Assembly (NCBI GenBank): GCA_028873125.1
Contig: JAGWMQ010000020.1
Coordinates: 1 to 37,597 of the forward strand
DNA length: 37,597 nucleotides
Reading direction: 5' to 3'
From: Verrucomicrobiota bacterium
GTDB taxonomy: Bacteria > Verrucomicrobiota > Verrucomicrobiia > Limisphaerales > UBA11358
In this document: positions 34,834 through 37,597 of the stretch, piece by piece
Numbering within the stretch: position 1 is the first letter of the stretch
Layout: the number at the start of each line of letters is the position of its first letter
Program-made: the position numbers and the translations under genes
The notes under the pieces: model-generated
What the model was told of the DNA's origin: nothing
The model's input: only the letters and a program-made list of their open reading frames with translations
The model's database searches: none

Positions 34834-35757
34834 TCAATTTTTTCGTCGGGAATTGCGCTGCTCAAAAAACCGTTCCAGTCCGGCCAGGTGGTCGGTGTTG
34901 ATCAGGTCCACGCCGGCCGCGCGCAGGGTGCGCCAAAAATCGGGGAAATCCGGCGCGCCCCAGAAGCGCACCAGACGGTGCTGTGCGTGCGCCTGGCGGA
35001 CGATGGCCGTCAGACGGCGCCATTCCGCGGGGGGCATGGCGCCGTGGCCGTTCCAGTGAAAAACGCGCGTCCAATCGGCGCTGATCCAGGGCACCAGCAG
35101 CGGCGAGGGGTCGGTTTTCAAATCGCGCAGGCTGCCGTCGAGCGCCGCGTAGCGGATCGCTTCTCCCGCGAACATCGTCTCGCTGCGATCGCCGGTGATG
35201 ATGACGCGGATGGCGCCGGTCCGTTTGACGCCATCCCGATAGGTCGTGAGAATGTCCGCGTAATGGGTCAGGACGGCTCGCAGCGGCGGATAGAGCGTGT
35301 GCCAGTCCTGTTTGAGGTCAATCAGCAGCGTGAATTCCGGCCCGTTCGGATAGACCCGACCGCCGTTTTTCTCGACGCGTTCGCGCAGCGGGTCCAGATA
35401 GAGCGCCTGCAAGGTCCGCTGCGGCCGGGTCTGGCGCAATTCATGCGCCACGAGCAATTGGCCGTGGACGAGGAAAATGTCCGCCTCGACGCTGCAAAAG
35501 CCGTGGTCCAGCGCGTCGAACAGCGGGCGGGGATGCTCGTAATCGTTGTGGGCGTGGCTGTGGATCAGCAGCCGCGGCGGCCCGGCGGCCAGCGACGGAC
35601 CGGCAATAAAAAGCAATGCAAAAGCGAGACGGAGTCGCTGAAACGTTGTTGGCCGCCGGACCAATGCAATTGAAAATGGGGAGCGCGACCGTCTCGGTCG
35701 CAGTTTTCGGCCGCTGGCCGAAAATTGTCCCACACTGGAAATTACAGACTGTTCCAT
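34834..35757 (-). CDS. Secreted glycerophosphodiester phosphodiesterase/PI-PLC-like protein
   Basis: The conserved core begins IHSHAHNDYEHPRPLFDALD, then GFCSVEADIFLVHGQLLVAH: the H-x-H-N-D-Y, E-A-D and H-E positions of the phosphodiesterase TIM barrel, with divalent-metal residues. A C-terminal VDLINTDHLAGLERF is as in the family. A hydrophobic segment (LRLAFALLFIAGPSLAA) is a likely signal peptide, so it acts outside the cytoplasm, perhaps on phospholipid head groups. ATG 35757 gives a 30-residue head encoded by hairpin repeats. A TTG at 35664 would start right at the signal peptide and may be the true start. It lies 38 bases upstream of aroK, on the same strand. Confidence 0.72.
   Translation of the reverse strand: MEQSVISSVGQFSASGRKLRPRRSRSPFSIALVRRPTTFQRLRLAFALLFIAGPSLAAGPPRLLIHSHAHNDYEHPRPLFDALDHGFCSVEADIFLVHGQLLVAHELRQTRPQRTLQALYLDPLRERVEKNGGRVYPNGPEFTLLIDLKQDWHTLYPPLRAVLTHYADILTTYRDGVKRTGAIRVIITGDRSETMFAGEAIRYAALDGSLRDLKTDPSPLLVPWISADWTRVFHWNGHGAMPPAEWRRLTAIVRQAHAQHRLVRFWGAPDFPDFWRTLRAAGVDLINTDHLAGLERFFEQRNSRRKN
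35685..35724. repeat. Two perfect adjacent hairpins at the 5' end of the phosphodiesterase gene
   Basis: GCGACCG-tct-CGGTCGC (35685-35701) and TTTTCGGCC-gct-GGCCGAAAA (35704-35724) are both perfect. They lie in the N-terminal leader region if ATG 35757 is used, or in the 5' untranslated leader if TTG 35664 is used. They may influence translation or be another hairpin repeat. Confidence 0.6.
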
Positions 35758-35882
35758 ATTGCCTGCCCGTGCCCAAAGTGGTCGGCGGGGCGTGACCCGC
35801 CGCGTCCAATGCGGCACCCCATTCCAACGGCATCGTTTCGTTTTGGTTCAGACACGCCTTTACGCCGCTAACGCGGCAGGTG

Positions 35883-36758
35883 TTAGTGCCATGTTTCGGG
35901 ATGCGGCTGATGATCATTGTTCCATCTTTGGCGAGCGGAGGCAACCGCCTTCATCCAGTTGGTTTGTTTGCTGAATTCGACGTGGCCGTCACAAAACACA
36001 ACGTTCCCGCCACCGTCGTGGCGGTCCGTGATGTAATCGTCCGCGTAATCTAAAGCCCCGTCAATATCGCCATCTTGTGTGAACGGAAAGGCCGCCGTAT
36101 ATGAATAGCGTCCAAAGTTTGTCGGTGCGGGATAATCTCCGATTGCAATCATGTCGCATGGGGCCAGCACCTTGGCCTCCGGCAGCGCGTGGAACTCGGA
36201 CTGGATTCCCCTGCGGCCACCCGGCCCTGGCAAGGGTATCGAAACAGCATACCAATCCCCAGCCAAGCCGAGGTTCCGTTCCTGCTCATTAACGCTGCCT
36301 CTGCCTGTACCTGAATCATTGTAGCCATAACTCGGATTGAAAAGCGCAAGGTTGGTCCATTGCGGATGAGAGGATATGGCCGGACAAAGATAAAGCGTCG
36401 TATTGCTTCCCGCGTATTGTAGAAGGGCCGAATCCCATTTGAAATCCCATTTTAGAGTAATGGCTGAAATGCCAAGTGCCCACGCGGGATATCCCCCGGT
36501 TTCATTCACATAAAGCTGCAATGCGATGCCAAGCTGGTTGAGGTTGTTAACGCAAACGATTCGTTGAGCTTGAGATTTGGCCTTGGACAAGGACGGCAGG
36601 AGCAAGGCTGCCAGGATGCCGATAATGGCAATCACCACCAGCAATTCAATGAGTGTAAAACTCGGCTCATTTCGCGCAGGAGTGCCGTGTTGATTCCAGG
36701 CTGTAACTTTGGCGGCAGTGGCTGGCTTTCGTCTGCAATGGCGAGTGTCACATTCCAT
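35883..36758 (-). CDS. PulG-like prepilin-type protein
   Basis: 291 residues. A leader of 34 residues ends at [21 protein letters not shown], the N-methylation/cleavage signature of type IV pilins and type II pseudopilins (Glu5 present). The residue before the cleavage site is Ser rather than Gly. Then comes [31 protein letters not shown], and the C-terminal [20 protein letters not shown], a D-G-H motif that marks a large group of such proteins in Verrucomicrobiota and Planctomycetota. It is processed by a prepilin peptidase and probably localises to the periplasm or surface. No pilin assembly genes are near. ATG 36758 is the only start. Confidence 0.87.
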   Translation of the reverse strand: MECDTRHCRRKPATAAKVTAWNQHGTPARNEPSFTLIELLVVIAIIGILAALLLPSLSKAKSQAQRIVCVNNLNQLGIALQLYVNETGGYPAWALGISAITLKWDFKWDSALLQYAGSNTTLYLCPAISSHPQWTNLALFNPSYGYNDSGTGRGSVNEQERNLGLAGDWYAVSIPLPGPGGRRGIQSEFHALPEAKVLAPCDMIAIGDYPAPTNFGRYSYTAAFPFTQDGDIDGALDYADDYITDRHDGGGNVVFCDGHVEFSKQTNWMKAVASARQRWNNDHQPHPETWH

Positions 36759-36805
36759 AAATCAATCGAAATCTCAAAGCACGCTGAAGCGCCTCAACAG
36801 TTCGG

Positions 36806-37432
36806 TTAAGTCCCGTATTTCAGTGCAATATAATCATGCCACCTTGGAATCATGATCAGTGTTTCCCATAATGGAAGTGCAAACATTGAAAATGAAACCA
36901 GTGCAATCTTGGAATGTCGCGGGCCAACCAGCATCAGAGACAGAGCTGTGCAAACGAGAGCGGGCGGAAACAGATAAAACATGCTGGCTGGGTCGAAGGG
37001 GTAGCCGCACCAAAGGCTCCAGTCAATAATCAAGAACCAATAAGCGCACACCCAAAGCTCTAGAAAGGCGCACAAGCCGGTAATAATTCCCAACATACCG
37101 GCTACAACTTGCCTCGTTTTCGGTTGCTTAAAAATTCTGCCATCAAAAATCAAACCAACGAATGCCGCCCCAAATCCAAGCCAACAAGCTATGGAAACAA
37201 ATTCGGTACAGGCGTCAAAAGCCTCCTCCGTCGGACCGGGCTGCGGATACGTCAGCGTATAATTTCGTTGCAGCCAAGCGGCAAAAGTGTCCTCGCTTTG
37301 ACCGGCCCAGGGATGCGGAAATCCAGTGACCATCACGAAATAAAGCACGCCTCCGACCACCAGCGACAGGCCAAGCGTAATCAAAAGACCCGGCCGCCAC
37401 CGTTTCACAGCAGTCCACTGCATAATGGTCAA
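36806..37432 (-). CDS. Polytopic membrane protein of unknown function
   Basis: 208 residues. About five hydrophobic segments: GLLITLGLSLVVGGVLYFVM near residue 15, FVSIACWLGFGAAFVGLIF near 78, MLGIITGLCAFLELWVCAYW near 113, FYLFPPALVCTALSLMLVG near 149, and VSFSMFALPLWETLIMI near 178. The N-terminus is basic (KRWRP) and the soluble loop after segment 1 is acidic and aromatic. No family was recognised. It lies 47 bases upstream of the pilin gene, on the same strand. ATG 37423 is an alternative start. Confidence 0.55.
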   Translation of the reverse strand: MTIMQWTAVKRWRPGLLITLGLSLVVGGVLYFVMVTGFPHPWAGQSEDTFAAWLQRNYTLTYPQPGPTEEAFDACTEFVSIACWLGFGAAFVGLIFDGRIFKQPKTRQVVAGMLGIITGLCAFLELWVCAYWFLIIDWSLWCGYPFDPASMFYLFPPALVCTALSLMLVGPRHSKIALVSFSMFALPLWETLIMIPRWHDYIALKYGT

Positions 37433-37442
37433 GAATAACCCT

Positions 37443-37471
37443 ACTATCTAAGAGACTGTTTTAAAATTCAA
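37443..37471 (-). promoter_or_regulatory. Candidate sigma70-type promoter for the membrane protein gene
   Basis: On the minus strand TTGAAT, 17 bases, GATAGT (four of six consensus bases each) end 11 bases before the ATG at 37432. The region is AT-rich. The match is moderate and the short distance would leave a very short leader. Confidence 0.28.
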
Positions 37472-37597
37472 AAACGTCTTGGTTTTCGTTTGGCTCTAAT
37501 TGGATTGGTTCGCAAAAAGGCGCGAGAAAATGAAATAAGTTGTTGACCTTTGCGTTGGCTTGGCTTGGCCATTTTTAGGCGTAGCCTCCGTTGAGGC

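Noticed and set aside
37433-37597. Gene or RNA in the right-hand tail
   Set aside because: AT-rich sequence with no frame or structure beyond a weak promoter match.

Overview
The window looks like a high-GC chromosomal stretch from a member of the Verrucomicrobiota, probably near the Pedosphaera/Limisphaera group. This is inferred from gene content: a GloVer-repeat surface protein, a PulG-like pilin with a C-terminal DGH motif, a sulfatase-family gene, a large pyruvate:ferredoxin oxidoreductase with a dihydroorotate-dehydrogenase-like partner, and many short GC-rich hairpin repeats between genes. No rRNA, tRNA, CRISPR array, prophage or transposase gene was recognised.

Layout. 1-4588 and 7751-8806 hold surface-glycan genes: a GT2 remnant, an FkbM methyltransferase, a GT4 glycosyltransferase, a nucleotide-sugar dehydrogenase and two GT9 (heptosyltransferase-like) enzymes. 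Between them, 5055-7533 is a minus-strand island of three toxin-antitoxin-type pairs: RHH/PIN, RHH/PIN, and a small protein with a frameshifted nucleotidyltransferase. An HNH nuclease gene (9160-9780) precedes a plus-strand run: nifJ, a DHOD-like flavoprotein, a kinase-receiver protein whose H-box lacks histidine, and a LysR regulator. Next come an M29 aminopeptidase, a broken nucleotidyltransferase, a sulfatase homologue that has lost its catalytic residues, and a deletion scar of a radical-SAM gene. 21527-25606 is metabolic and sensory: an aldolase-domain protein, a PfkB sugar kinase, a BLUF blue-light sensor and an aldo/keto reductase. The right part holds a frameshifted GloVer-repeat protein, an EF-G paralogue, a CheB-CheR-kinase-receiver gene broken in several places, aroK-queG, a phosphodiesterase, a pilin-like protein and a membrane protein.

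Two themes stand out. First, gene decay is concentrated in regulatory, defence-type and surface genes, while long metabolic genes are intact. Second, the window carries several families of paired-hairpin (REPIN-like) repeats. Two units 24 kb apart share both a 15-bp block and a hairpin core, one related 81-83 bp element occurs twice between convergent genes, and one hairpin array sits in frame inside queG. I did not find a convincing complete new defence or biosynthetic system. The best leads are the catalytically stripped sulfatase, the queG insertion, the His-less kinase and the toxin-antitoxin island with repeated nucleotidyltransferase tails.
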